From Rhodohalobacter sp. 614A (GTDB lineage: Bacteria; Bacteroidota; Rhodothermia; Balneolales; Balneolaceae): a stretch of 64,000 nt of DNA. Shown piece by piece: positions 8,606 through 17,893 of this stretch. The DNA lies in NCBI RefSeq assembly GCF_021462415.1, contig NZ_JAKEDS010000001.1, positions 1,460,273 through 1,524,272 of the forward strand, read 5' to 3'. The notes beneath the pieces are model-generated. The model saw only the letters and a program-made list of their open reading frames with translations, was not told the DNA's origin and made no database searches. The position numbers and the translations under genes were made by a program. Position 1 is the stretch's first letter. Each line of letters opens with the position of its first letter.

Positions 8606-9805
8606 TTACTGTTTTTTCTGATGAAGCCACGCCGTGTAAAAGACAAACCCGGCAAGCGGCAGCACAATCATCAGGTAGCGGAGTGACATATCAAAAGCCG
8701 TTTCGATCTGGCCTGAGGCGGAAATCACAAAGCTGGAAAACGAGGTGATAATGTAGAGGAGCCCGCCCATCAGTCCGCCGGCAATTCCCGCATTGTTGGG
8801 GAAATAGATCATGTTGTGCGTGAAATAGTTGGTGAACAGAAATCCACCAAGAATCAGGATAAAAAAGGCAAAAGAGATCAGCACCAGAAGATTGTCGGCA
8901 AGAGTTCCGGCGCCAATAAATACCACTACGAAAACCAACTGGGCTGTTGAAAACGACTGGTTCTTCTTGGCAAACGAGACCGATGTATAGTGCTTGCTGA
9001 GGAAACCGCCAATCATCCACGCCACGCCTAATGCCAGCGTACAATAGCCGATGACCACTTCGTTGTAGCCGAAATGTTCCTGTACCACAAACGGCCCGGC
9101 GATGTTGAATACCATGACCACGGAATAGGCCAGCCCGAGAACCATAACTCCCGTCATAAATGCTTTATTGCGAAGCATGACGCCGTACAAAATGGTCATT
9201 TTTTTGACGTTGAACGGTTTCTTCTGGCGAATGGTCTCCCCGCTGAAAAAGGCTTCCGCGATGAGCAAAAGGCCGGAATAAACCGCAAGAAAGTAGAAAT
9301 TGGCCTGCCAGTTAAAAAGGCTCTCCATATAGCCGCCAAGGAATGGCGCAATAATGGGTCCGCATGACCAGATGACCGTAAAATAGCTAAGGTAATATTT
9401 TCGTTTTTCGCCTTCGTACAAATCCACAAAATAGGCGCGCTTGGCTACGATGATAAACGACGTTGCCAGCCCCTGGACAATGCGCCAGAAGCAAATCATC
9501 CAGATGTCTGTGGTAAAGGCGATGGCCAGGCTGCTGATACAAAGAACGGCCAGTGAAACCAGCATGGCTTTGTACCGCCCGATGCTGTCTAACAAACTGC
9601 CTACAAAAAGCTGGGCAAACCCGTAACTGAGGAAAAAGCAGGTGAGTGTGAGCTGAATGCTTTGTTCAGAAACGGCGAGATTCTGAGCCATAGCCGGAAA
9701 CGACGGCAGATATATATCCGTCATAAAACCGGACAGGGGAATGCCGAAAAGAGTAATAATGGTTGCCGTTCGCCTTTCCTGGCTGGAGGCAGAGCGTAAA
9801 TGCAT
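8606..9805 (-). CDS. MFS drug-efflux transporter, Bcr/CflA type
   Basis: 399 residues with 12 predicted membrane helices. The opening segment GIPLSGFMTDIYLPSFPAMAQ is the helix-1 signature of the Bcr/CflA (DHA1) group, and LLDSIGRYKAM with FWRIVQG matches the conserved loop 2-3 and helix 4 regions. The family exports chloramphenicol, bicyclomycin and other small molecules using the proton gradient. It converges on the M1 peptidase, with 28 bases between the stops. No local regulator is adjacent. Natural substrate unknown. Confidence 0.85.
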   Translation of the reverse strand: MHLRSASSQERRTATIITLFGIPLSGFMTDIYLPSFPAMAQNLAVSEQSIQLTLTCFFLSYGFAQLFVGSLLDSIGRYKAMLVSLAVLCISSLAIAFTTDIWMICFWRIVQGLATSFIIVAKRAYFVDLYEGEKRKYYLSYFTVIWSCGPIIAPFLGGYMESLFNWQANFYFLAVYSGLLLIAEAFFSGETIRQKKPFNVKKMTILYGVMLRNKAFMTGVMVLGLAYSVVMVFNIAGPFVVQEHFGYNEVVIGYCTLALGVAWMIGGFLSKHYTSVSFAKKNQSFSTAQLVFVVVFIGAGTLADNLLVLISFAFFILILGGFLFTNYFTHNMIYFPNNAGIAGGLMGGLLYIITSFSSFVISASGQIETAFDMSLRYLMIVLPLAGFVFYTAWLHQKKQ

Positions 9806-9979
9806 GAAGGAAACTTCTGTCTAGAACCTTGAGAAGAAATATAAATTAGTTAGATAGAAGGTAAGAAGATAATTGGGTTAAATGCACTTGCTTTCAATTT
9901 GACGAAACTGCAGTTTAAAGTTCAATCGTGGTAATTCATTACTTCTGTGGGAAACGTTAAATATTATAACCCTCACTTT

Positions 9980-12190
9980 TTAGTTTAATTCTTCTTTTAT
10001 ATTCATCATCATATTGTAATGTCCCTCGTGTTTAGTTAAAACGAAAATTTCCTTAAATACTTTTTTATAAGCTTCGATTGTTCTATCCTGAAGTTCAACA
10101 TATAAATCATCATTAATGCTGTGTGAACCGTCATTAATCCAAGAAATAAGAGAGCGACAAATTTCTTGCTCTTCTTTGGTGTGGAATTGTAAGATTAAGT
10201 CATCATCTCCGTATTTTCCAAGTAGTTTAAAGTAATGTTCAATTATTCTACGCATTATGTTTTGAATTGTCAGACTGGATTTTACCTCATCGCTTTTCAA
10301 TTCTTGCCATAGAAGCTCATATGAAGATTGGATTGGATTATCCATTCCAAAACTCTGTAGGCTCGTTACCTTATTGTTTTTTCTTAAAATCCAGAAATTG
10401 GTTTTATTGCAGAATTTTGTTCTGCCATCAATGAAAGAAACTTCTTTGTGGAAATATACATTGTGAGTTAATAAAATCAGTTGCTTAATGTTTCCATTAT
10501 CTATTTTAATAGATCTTATTATCTCTTTTAAAAGTGTACTGACAACAAACAAAACATTACTGTCCAAACTTGAAATGGGGTCATCAACTACTAAAACTCT
10601 TTCATTGTTTACCTCATCTTCTGAGATTCCACCTTTAGCCAATTGCAAATAATAGAGAAAAGTGATAAAAGTAATTTCACCCTCGCTTAATGTAGATTCT
10701 GCAATTGTACCATCTTCACGTTGAATTTTGTAAAATCCTTCTTCTTGCGCTGGAACGATTTCAAAATTTAAAAATCCGTACGATTTTAATATTCTATTAA
10801 TTTCGTCAATTGTTGGCTGAATACTCGTAACATTTTTGCTTAAATTTTTGATCTCGGTATCTAATGTTCTGTATTCATCATGTTTTGCTTTATGTTGCAT
10901 TTCTAAATTTGTAATACCTTCTACTAAACCATCCTTTTTTTTAGTGAAAGTCATTATCTCCGTTTTATATTCCTCAATTACGTATCTCCAAATGGCTTTA
11001 ATAAGATTGTTTTTTTCATTTATATAATCGAATACAATATCATTGTGTTTTTTAATCTCAGCATTCGCTTGATTAATTAGCTCAATAATTAAATCATATT
11101 GCTCTTTAAGTGAGATTAATTCGACTCTTCTGCTAGGTTCAAGAATTTTATTATTTAGATACTCATTGTTTGTGGTAATTTGGCTTATCAGGGTTTTTAA
11201 AAAAGCAGAGAATTTGTCGATTTCAAGTTTTGTGTTGTCTGAATCTTTTTGATTTCTTTCAATTGTGTTTAATTGGTTAATGACATTTTCTGTCAAAGTG
11301 TTATATTCATTTTTTAGTTTTTTAAGTGAATTGATATCTTGTAAATAAGCTTCATCGAAGAAACTCTCTAATTGTTTTTTGAAATTATCTGTTATGGTTC
11401 TTTCCTGACAAAATGGACAAATGTCCTCTTGAATAAAGTCTCTGCCTTGATTTACCCAATCATGAATGTTTAGCTTTCGAATCAATTTGGCGATATTAAC
11501 ATCCGCTTTTCCGACAATAATCTTTTCCCAAATCTCATTTGTTTCAATTTCCAAAATTCTATCAAAAGAAATTTGAGTTATAGGTTCAATTCGTTCAGGT
11601 TGTTTGCCAAAAATAGTTTTGGCTTTTTGTTTTAAATTTTCAAGAGTTTCTAATGGGGCGGTATTACTTATTGATTCCTGTAAAAGTTTGTTTTTAAAAA
11701 GCTCTTTTTTTCGAGTATTCGTAAAGGCTTCTTTGAAGTCATGTTCATTTTTTTTGTAGGCTTTTGTCCAAGTAGTTTCTTTAAAGTCGGTTTCTAATTT
11801 CTCTTTTTCTCTTTTTTGAGATTCTAGGGCTTCTTTCTTCTTTATACCCTCCGTTTTAATAGTTTTTAGTTCTTCGTTTTTTTGTTCTATTGCTTTTATT
11901 TGTTCTGCTGTAGCTTCACCAAGGGTGAAAACTCCGTTTAGTTTGCCATTTCCAAAATTTCTTTCTCTAAATCCTTTATTATAAACTAAAACCTTTAGAG
12001 GTACATTATTTTCCCAAACTATTGAGCAGTTACTAAAATTTATATCTGACTTGTCATAAATAAAGTTAGAGATTGTAGTCTTTCCACTAGCATTTGCACC
12101 ATAAATAAAATTGATTTTTTTTAAGTCGTTTAATTGTATTCCTTGAGGATCATAAGTCGCGATGTTTTTTATCTCAACTGATTTTATCAT
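9980..12190 (-). CDS. RloC/PrrC-like AAA_13 ATPase with zinc hook (candidate anticodon nuclease)
   Basis: 736 residues. ABC-type ATPase: Walker A GANASGKT (31-38), signature LSEGE (501-505), Walker B VLVVDDP (532-538), His-loop LLTHN (573-577). A long coiled coil of about 95-460 is broken by CPFC (258-261), a Rad50-like zinc hook. Downstream of the ATPase core, RRIIE (Arg647, Glu651) and NDGSH (His690) resemble the Arg-Glu-His triad of PrrC/RloC anticodon nucleases. Size and layout match RloC, a tRNA-cleaving phage-defence protein activated by DNA damage. No type I restriction genes adjoin it. The gene is clearly more A+T-rich than its neighbours, suggesting transfer. Nuclease activity is inferred, not shown. 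Confidence 0.7.
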   Translation of the reverse strand: MIKSVEIKNIATYDPQGIQLNDLKKINFIYGANASGKTTISNFIYDKSDINFSNCSIVWENNVPLKVLVYNKGFRERNFGNGKLNGVFTLGEATAEQIKAIEQKNEELKTIKTEGIKKKEALESQKREKEKLETDFKETTWTKAYKKNEHDFKEAFTNTRKKELFKNKLLQESISNTAPLETLENLKQKAKTIFGKQPERIEPITQISFDRILEIETNEIWEKIIVGKADVNIAKLIRKLNIHDWVNQGRDFIQEDICPFCQERTITDNFKKQLESFFDEAYLQDINSLKKLKNEYNTLTENVINQLNTIERNQKDSDNTKLEIDKFSAFLKTLISQITTNNEYLNNKILEPSRRVELISLKEQYDLIIELINQANAEIKKHNDIVFDYINEKNNLIKAIWRYVIEEYKTEIMTFTKKKDGLVEGITNLEMQHKAKHDEYRTLDTEIKNLSKNVTSIQPTIDEINRILKSYGFLNFEIVPAQEEGFYKIQREDGTIAESTLSEGEITFITFLYYLQLAKGGISEDEVNNERVLVVDDPISSLDSNVLFVVSTLLKEIIRSIKIDNGNIKQLILLTHNVYFHKEVSFIDGRTKFCNKTNFWILRKNNKVTSLQSFGMDNPIQSSYELLWQELKSDEVKSSLTIQNIMRRIIEHYFKLLGKYGDDDLILQFHTKEEQEICRSLISWINDGSHSINDDLYVELQDRTIEAYKKVFKEIFVLTKHEGHYNMMMNIKEELN

Positions 12191-12564
12191 ATTTAATTTT
12201 ATTCAGCTTAATTGTTTATATAGGCTTATAGCTAATAATGGCACAACACCAACAGTATTGAGGTTATCCTTGCTCCACCGCAAGTTTTATTAATACTGTC
12301 ATTTAAAATGGTGGAATAAACAGAAGGAAAGACAGTTCATTACATCATGTTCTGTTAACCTAAAAAAGAGTCTCATCTACATCCATCCTTACTTGTCATA
12401 AGCCAGACAAACTCTCAACTCCCAAAACTCCCCGAATAGACTGGCCTTTATTTTAATTTGAATTATATCGGGTAAAAATCCAATATCAGATTGTTTTATG
12501 AGGGAATTTTAACAAATAAAGAAAGGCAACGGCGCCCAGAAGGAGAGAAGAAAGAAAATTAAGA
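12191..12564. other. Non-coding gap, nothing recognised
   Basis: 374 A+T-rich bases between the AraC-type regulator and the RloC-like gene. No credible reading frame, RNA gene or strong hairpin was seen. It presumably holds the promoter of the RloC-like gene, and its composition matches that gene more than the regulator. Confidence 0.5.
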
Positions 12565-13368
12565 TTAAACCGCCGAAGCGTTGTACCCGAATTTCTCTTT
12601 GAAGGAGGTGGAAAAGTGAGAGAAGTTTTTAAATCCCACATGCATGTACACGTCTGACGGTTTTTGGTTTTTCTCTTCTATCAGGAAGTGTGCTTTTTCT
12701 AACCGCATCTCTTTGAGCCATTTTTCAGGGGTTTGGGAGAAGGTTTTTTTAAAATCACGGTTAAAGGTGGAGAGGCTTCGTCCGGTCAGTTTTGCAAACT
12801 GTTCCAGCGAAACGTTATAGGTAAAATGGTTCATCATGTAGTTTCCCAGGTCAATCTTAAACGGTTCGCTGAAATCAAACAGTAAACTCCGAAGCCGCGG
12901 ATCATGCGCAAGAAGCAGTTCAATGGCTTCCCTGGTTTTCAGTTCTCCCAGGCGCTCCGTCAGTTTTTCCGGCTGATCGAAATAGGGGAGAAGCGAATCA
13001 AAAAAACCAGCCAGAAACCGGTCGGGCTGAAGGTGCAGCATCCCTTTCCCGGTATAAGGCGTGGCGGTTACAATATCATGCTCAAGGCTGTATTGTTTCA
13101 GTGATTCCTGGTCCAGCATAATGCCAATCGTTTTAAACGGTTTGCCGTCTTTTGAAGGCATTTTCAGCGATTTTGCCAGTTGGTTCCGTTTTAACAACCC
13201 GATGGAGCCGGGTGTGTAGATATGCGTTTCGTCATTGTTATACACCCGCCCTTCACCGGATATTAGCATGGACAGCGAATGTTCTCCTAAAAAATGCTCG
13301 TGACTGAATTGCCGCTTGCTGGTCCACGAAAGTAGAATATTATGCTGAACGAGGTCCATCGGTTTCAT
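12565..13368 (-). CDS. AraC-family transcriptional regulator
   Basis: 267 residues. The N-terminal half is a cupin-like sensing region (GEGRVYNNDETHIYTPGSIGLL). The C-terminal ~100 residues hold two helix-turn-helix motifs: SLEQFAKLTGRSLSTFNRDFKKTFSQTPEKWL and the AraC signature ending in VGFKNFSHFSTSFKEKFGYNAS. The gene follows the SDR oxidoreductase by 11 bases in the same direction, so the two are co-transcribed and the regulator may control the pair. Effector unknown. Confidence 0.9.
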   Translation of the reverse strand: MKPMDLVQHNILLSWTSKRQFSHEHFLGEHSLSMLISGEGRVYNNDETHIYTPGSIGLLKRNQLAKSLKMPSKDGKPFKTIGIMLDQESLKQYSLEHDIVTATPYTGKGMLHLQPDRFLAGFFDSLLPYFDQPEKLTERLGELKTREAIELLLAHDPRLRSLLFDFSEPFKIDLGNYMMNHFTYNVSLEQFAKLTGRSLSTFNRDFKKTFSQTPEKWLKEMRLEKAHFLIEEKNQKPSDVYMHVGFKNFSHFSTSFKEKFGYNASAV

Positions 13369-13379
13369 GAGTCTGCGTT

Positions 13380-14192
13380 TTAACTGAACTGGCTGGCCAG
13401 AATTTTATCCATCACTTTATCGGAGGTTATTTTATTTACAAAAAGTATGGGTGTGGACAAATGCCCTTTTACATATCGTGTTTTTGGATTTTTTGCTTCC
13501 ACCGACGTTTTGATCAGTTCTGCAATCACTACAGGATCGGTTCTGTTACCCGTGCTGTTTTGAATGACGTCCACCAATTTTTCAGCCATTTTTTTGTAAG
13601 GTCCGTCACCCGAAGCTTTCAATAGGTTTTCGTGAGCGATATCGCCCCACTCTGTTGCGATGGCTCCCGGCTGAATGACAATCACATCAATCCCAAATGG
13701 CTTAATTTCATTTCGTAAACTATCACTTAAGCCTTCTAATGCAAATTTACTTGCATGATACCATCCTGCTAAAGGTCCTGCAATTTTTCCGCCTACCGAA
13801 GATACATTTACAATCTTACCGAAGCGATTTTTTCGCATTCCGGGAAGAACAAGCTGTACCAGCCTCATCGCACCAATCACATTCACTTCCAGTTGATAGC
13901 GGGCGTCGTCCATAGAAACATCTTCGATGGCTCCGTGGGAACCGAATCCGGCGCTGTTTACCAAAATGTCGATGCGCCCGGCTTCCTCTAAAATCTGTTG
14001 TACACCGGTAACCATACTTTCGTCATCCGTCACGTCCATATACAATGGTTGTACGCTGACAGATTTTAACTCGTCCATCTTTTCAACCCTTCGCGCGGCG
14101 CCATACACTGTATATTCGTTTTGGGCTAATAATCTTGCGGTCTCTTTTCCGATGCCTGCCGAAGCTCCGGTGACCAATACTACTTTATTCAT
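13380..14192 (-). CDS. Short-chain dehydrogenase/reductase
   Basis: 270 residues, a classical SDR. NAD(P)-binding GASAGIG is at residues 9-15, NSAGFGSHG is the NNAG-type motif, and the catalytic Ser-Tyr-Lys is seen in VSSVGG and YHASK. An Arg pair after strand 2 (AARRVEK) suggests NADP(H) preference. It is the first gene of a two-gene unit with the AraC regulator. Substrate unknown; such AraC-SDR pairs are common and do not reveal a pathway. Confidence 0.9.
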   Translation of the reverse strand: MNKVVLVTGASAGIGKETARLLAQNEYTVYGAARRVEKMDELKSVSVQPLYMDVTDDESMVTGVQQILEEAGRIDILVNSAGFGSHGAIEDVSMDDARYQLEVNVIGAMRLVQLVLPGMRKNRFGKIVNVSSVGGKIAGPLAGWYHASKFALEGLSDSLRNEIKPFGIDVIVIQPGAIATEWGDIAHENLLKASGDGPYKKMAEKLVDVIQNSTGNRTDPVVIAELIKTSVEAKNPKTRYVKGHLSTPILFVNKITSDKVMDKILASQFS

Positions 14193-14443
14193 GGGATTTC
14201 TTTTTTAAGTTTGTTGATTTACCATCCCAAATTAAAGCAACGGATATTTCTATGTTTTGGTGAGAGCGTCAATGTTGTTTGGTGAGAATGTCAGGATTGT
14301 ACAGGCAGGATATTTGTGCAATCCGAAAAAGAAGGGACGGCTTGGCTTGTATAGAGACTTGAGAAGGGGGTTTAGGAAAGCAGGAGCGCTTGGGCCAAAA
14401 TTTAATAACATGCAGGGGTTGTTTTAGAATCTAAGTTCGTATA

Positions 14444-14467
14444 TTTTGACACCTATAGGTATCAAAA
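14444..14467. promoter_or_regulatory. 24-bp palindromic operator candidate
   Basis: Inverted repeat with arms TTTTGACACCTA and TAGGTATCAAAA, differing from perfect symmetry at one base pair only, 55 bases before the 160-residue membrane protein gene. TTGACA, a -35-like hexamer, is embedded in it, so a bound protein would block transcription. The obvious candidate ligand is the XRE regulator encoded two genes downstream, making this an autoregulatory site. Binding is inferred. Confidence 0.55.
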
Positions 14468-14522
14468 TGATAACTTATTTACTCATTATGATACGAATAT
14501 ACCACATAAAATTTCTAAAGAA

Positions 14523-15005
14523 ATGAATCATAAAACTAAAGCTTCCAGTGCAGATCATGCCGATACTCACAAACGGCTGCTGTTTATTTCAATGTTCTTG
14601 CTGTCTTTAATTTTTGCTGTGGAGACAGGATCTTACTTTGTAAGGGAACCCGTTGAAGATTTTTTCTCGGTTACCGCTAAGGTGTTAGTCGGGTTATTTA
14701 TTGTCTCCATTTTTTCCACAGTCTTTTGGAATATAAAATTTATTCCGCGGGATCAACGGTATCTCCTGAACTCAGAAGATAATTTTGTAACCCATGCTTT
14801 AAACAGGGCTTGTAAAATATCCTGGATTCTGACTTTTATACTTCTGACCATAATTACAGTTACTACCGGCAGGGAGAGTTCAGCGTTGCCGGCGCAATTT
14901 TATATCAACCTGGCACAATTTTCCATGACTGCCGTGTTCAGTATAAGCTTCTTCATTTTATTTCGTGACAGCGGAGAGGAAAACTCTATAAAGGCAGTCA
15001 CATGA
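14523..15005 (+). CDS. Four-helix membrane protein of unknown family
   Basis: 160 residues with four hydrophobic segments (about residues 20-35, 50-68, 98-116 and 128-146) and short charged termini. I do not recognise a specific family. Its stop overlaps the start of the XRE regulator (ATGA), indicating translational coupling. Pairs of a small multi-helix membrane protein with a short XRE repressor are frequent in bacteria, often annotated DUF2975 or DUF2178, and may sense or modulate the membrane state. Function not assigned. Confidence 0.8.
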   Translation: MNHKTKASSADHADTHKRLLFISMFLLSLIFAVETGSYFVREPVEDFFSVTAKVLVGLFIVSIFSTVFWNIKFIPRDQRYLLNSEDNFVTHALNRACKISWILTFILLTIITVTTGRESSALPAQFYINLAQFSMTAVFSISFFILFRDSGEENSIKAVT

Positions 15006-15220
15006 ATGTTTCATTAGAAAACAGAATTCATGTATTTCGCGCTGAACACCGGATGACCCAAAGCGACCTGGCGAATGAAATCGGGGTCTCCCGAAAGACC
15101 ATCAGCACTATTGAGGTGGGCCGGTTTGTGCCATCCACAGTCATTGCGCTCAAGATCGCTCAATATTTCGAGGTACCCGTTGAAGAAATTTTTTCGTTGA
15201 AGGAATTATCCGAAGATTAA
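15002..15220 (+). CDS. Small XRE-family HTH regulator
   Basis: 72 residues, essentially one Cro/CI helix-turn-helix domain: MTQSDLANEIGVSRKTISTIE is the HTH and PVEEIFSL is the end typical of the YozG-like group. The ATG overlaps the upstream membrane-protein stop by four bases. The near-perfect 24-bp palindrome upstream of the pair is the likely operator. No effector domain is present. Confidence 0.9.
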   Translation: MNVSLENRIHVFRAEHRMTQSDLANEIGVSRKTISTIEVGRFVPSTVIALKIAQYFEVPVEEIFSLKELSED

Positions 15221-15318
15221 ATGGGATGGAGTACCCTCCGCTTGTTCACCATCCGTATTTATTCAGAGAAGGATTAAATTCCATTCTTCAGGATCAGGTT
15301 AAAACGCAGGCAGTCGAT

Positions 15319-16461
15319 TTATCCCTTCCTTTTGCGTTTGTTATACCACACAAAAAAGCCGGTGACAGGAAGGCTGGCACAAACGAGACTCACAATGAAA
15401 GCCAGAATTTTTCCAGGAAGTCCCCAAACTATTCCTGTGTGGATATCATAATAGAGGTGATCCATCTGGTCGGCAAGTCCGGCCTCGGAAAACCGTTCCA
15501 CATCCAGCAATTCAAGCGTATGCTGGTCGTAATAATACTCATCGTGATGGTAGAATTTGCCTTTGTATTTATACATCACAATTTCGATGGCGTCATCTGC
15601 TTCTTGCAAAGTGGGACTCATGTAAATCCGCTTGGGGTCCGGGTACAGTTCCAGAGTTTTGTAGAATGCCTGGTCAATGGCGGGAATGCTGTCGGTTTCT
15701 GCCAGGCCGGCATTGTCGGGATTGGAATGCGGATGAACATGCTCCTGTTTGGAATCTCCCCCCGACGCCAGGTAATACAGTCCGTTATTGAACCATTCGA
15801 AACTCCAGACCAGCCCGGTAACTGCAAGAATCAAAGATAAAATCAGTGCATAAAAACCGGGCACATTATGGAGGTCGTAATTAAATCGTTTCCACTTTGC
15901 CGACCATCGGATCTTGAAGCTTTTCTGACGGCCCGAAGCATTCCATTTCTTCGGCCACCACAGGACGAGACCTGTGATTAAAAGCACGATAAAAATAAGC
16001 GTTCCGATTCCCACCACCATTTTTCCAATGGATTGCGGCAGCCAGAGATATCGATGGCCTTCAATAATGAATTCGAAAAAATCGAAATCACCGTCCAGGA
16101 TGGATTCATTTTTATGAAGGAATTCGCCGGTATATGGATTCATAAACACAACCGCGAAATCGAGCTGATCTTCCCGTGTATAGTAAAAACCTACAGCAGC
16201 AGCCCCGGTTTCATCTTCGTATGTGAGGCCGGACGGAGTTTTCCCGGGCATGTGAACGGAGGCTGTATCCACCAGAACACTTGGAGGCACATATTGCTGA
16301 TTTTGTGCTTCTACAAACCGCCAGGGCTCCAGGCTGTTCATAATTTCGGCCTGGAATACATAAATACATCCCGTAATGCTGACAATAAAAACAACAATTC
16401 CCGATGCCAGACCTAACCACAAATGCAGCCAGTTGACAACCGCCTTAAACGTTTTATTCAT
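15319..16461 (-). CDS. PepSY-associated TM protein (iron-uptake linked)
   Basis: 380 residues with four membrane helices: one at residues 12-35, one near 160-190, one near 205-225 and the last near 355-375 followed by a KRKRKG tail. The first helix segment WLHLWLGLASGIVVFIVSITG is the hallmark of PepSY_TM proteins; HRYLWLP and DLHNVPGFYALI provide conserved membrane histidines that may bind haem. In Bacteroidota relatives this family lies next to TonB-dependent siderophore receptors and probably reduces ferric chelates at the inner membrane. Here it follows DUF4374 and the receptor in the same direction, separated by 169 bases containing an inverted repeat. Confidence 0.85.
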   Translation of the reverse strand: MNKTFKAVVNWLHLWLGLASGIVVFIVSITGCIYVFQAEIMNSLEPWRFVEAQNQQYVPPSVLVDTASVHMPGKTPSGLTYEDETGAAAVGFYYTREDQLDFAVVFMNPYTGEFLHKNESILDGDFDFFEFIIEGHRYLWLPQSIGKMVVGIGTLIFIVLLITGLVLWWPKKWNASGRQKSFKIRWSAKWKRFNYDLHNVPGFYALILSLILAVTGLVWSFEWFNNGLYYLASGGDSKQEHVHPHSNPDNAGLAETDSIPAIDQAFYKTLELYPDPKRIYMSPTLQEADDAIEIVMYKYKGKFYHHDEYYYDQHTLELLDVERFSEAGLADQMDHLYYDIHTGIVWGLPGKILAFIVSLVCASLPVTGFFVWYNKRKRKG

Positions 16462-16500
16462 GTTTTGTTATTAACAGAGGACTTTAAAACACCAGAAATA

Positions 16501-16571
16501 TTTCGACTTCGCTCCGCTCAATAGGATGTCTCTTTGAGCGGAGCAAGGTAGTACGACGAATGAAGTCGAAA
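16501..16571. repeat. Nested inverted repeat
   Basis: Outer arms TTTCGACTTC and GAAGTCGAAA enclose inner arms GCTCCGCTCA and TGAGCGGAGC. The unit differs from the GTCATTGCGAG family elsewhere in the window but has the same palindromic, intergenic character. It may act as a processing or termination hairpin between the DUF4374 and PepSY genes. Confidence 0.7.
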
Positions 16572-16630
16572 ACTAAATGATGCTTCTGCAAAGCCCTCTT
16601 ATAAATATTCAGATCCGTGAGAACGTTTTA

Positions 16631-17869
16631 TCAGAGCTTGAAGAACCCGGCCACAAAATTCGCCTGAACTTCAGCGCCTTGAGTTGCGGTGTAATTTTCC
16701 GGGTCAATTTGATACACGTATGAAGTTTCATTTTCGGGAACAACCAGGTAAATATATTCACCGTCCCAGAGACTGGTAGCAGCAAGTTTTCGGCCGGAGC
16801 CGGCATGATCCGGAACCCCATCGATGTAGTTGATGGTTTGTGAAGTAAGATCGATGATAGCTGGCTGTAGCGGGCCGTCAGACCAAATCACCTGCTCTGA
16901 ACGGTCCTGCGTATTCATTTCAACAAATACTTTATTGTCTCCGAGGTAAACCATGTGGGCGGTGGTTTTTCCTTCGGTTATTTCATTGAAATCAAACAGG
17001 TAGTCTTCGTTAAATTCACTTTCTCCACTGTCGATTCTCAGAATGGCCGGATCTTTCGTGAACTGGCTGTATCCGTTGGCGGGGTTGGAGTGGGAAAGTG
17101 CGTAGACATTTCCGTTTTCATCTTTGATCAGTCCGGAAAGAGTTCCGAATCCTCCGATGGGGCCGGTTCGGTCGTCTTTAATGACTTTCTGGAATTCCAA
17201 TCCTGGGTAGCTGAAAACGGCAACACGGGCGGTATCGGTTAAGGTTGTTGCAAACGATGTGGGATTGCTGGCGTAGTAGCTCACGAAAAGATAATCGCCG
17301 GTTTGAACCATGCCGGAGTACGCGCTGGTGGAATCAGAAAGGTTGGATGCTGCCGTAAATGTACTGTTTTCCAGGGTAACGGTTGCAGGGTCGATTTGGT
17401 GGAGAGCGATCACATCAGAATCAGAGGACATTTCAATGCCGATCAGTTTTCCGTCTTCGGCTTTTACAACATCCTGCAGGCTGTTATCAAACGAAGAGAT
17501 TCCGCCGGTTTCAATCAGTTCGCCTTCATCAGTTTTGGTAATAGCAATAATGTCTGTGAGTTCAAATCCGCCTGTTGCGTAAATGGCATCGTCAACTTGA
17601 TTGTAGGTGTAGTAGCCCAGATGATCGAGTCCCTGGCCAACGGCGGAGAGGCTTCCGGTCATGACATCATCAAAAGGAACGGTGTAGTAGGTAAACGTAC
17701 CTTCCGTTCCCTGGTAGGCGAGCGAGAGTACAAACGACTCTTCAGTTTCGCCGGGTTCTGGTTCGGGTTCAGGATCACTTACGCTATCTTCACACGATGA
17801 GAGAAATGAAGAAGAAACGGCAAAGAGAAATCCTATGAGAAGAATTCTGAGTGTTGAGTATTTTTTCAT
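16631..17869 (-). CDS. DUF4374-family lipoprotein
   Basis: 412 residues. The signal sequence ends in a lipobox (FLSSC, Cys at about residue 26) followed by an acidic linker rich in Pro and Glu. The rest is beta-strand rich with repeated blade-like segments, consistent with a propeller exposed on the outer membrane. DUF4374 proteins are regularly encoded between a TonB-dependent receptor and a PepSY protein, exactly as here, and are thought to help capture an iron chelate. It starts 24 bases after the receptor stop and is surely co-transcribed with it. Confidence 0.85.
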   Translation of the reverse strand: MKKYSTLRILLIGFLFAVSSSFLSSCEDSVSDPEPEPEPGETEESFVLSLAYQGTEGTFTYYTVPFDDVMTGSLSAVGQGLDHLGYYTYNQVDDAIYATGGFELTDIIAITKTDEGELIETGGISSFDNSLQDVVKAEDGKLIGIEMSSDSDVIALHQIDPATVTLENSTFTAASNLSDSTSAYSGMVQTGDYLFVSYYASNPTSFATTLTDTARVAVFSYPGLEFQKVIKDDRTGPIGGFGTLSGLIKDENGNVYALSHSNPANGYSQFTKDPAILRIDSGESEFNEDYLFDFNEITEGKTTAHMVYLGDNKVFVEMNTQDRSEQVIWSDGPLQPAIIDLTSQTINYIDGVPDHAGSGRKLAATSLWDGEYIYLVVPENETSYVYQIDPENYTATQGAEVQANFVAGFFKL

Positions 17870-17893
17870 TTTGGTAATGGATTATAAGAGAGG

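Noticed and set aside
15226-15840. 204-codon plus-strand frame after the XRE gene
   Set aside because: Antisense to the PepSY gene, which has clear membrane and family motifs.
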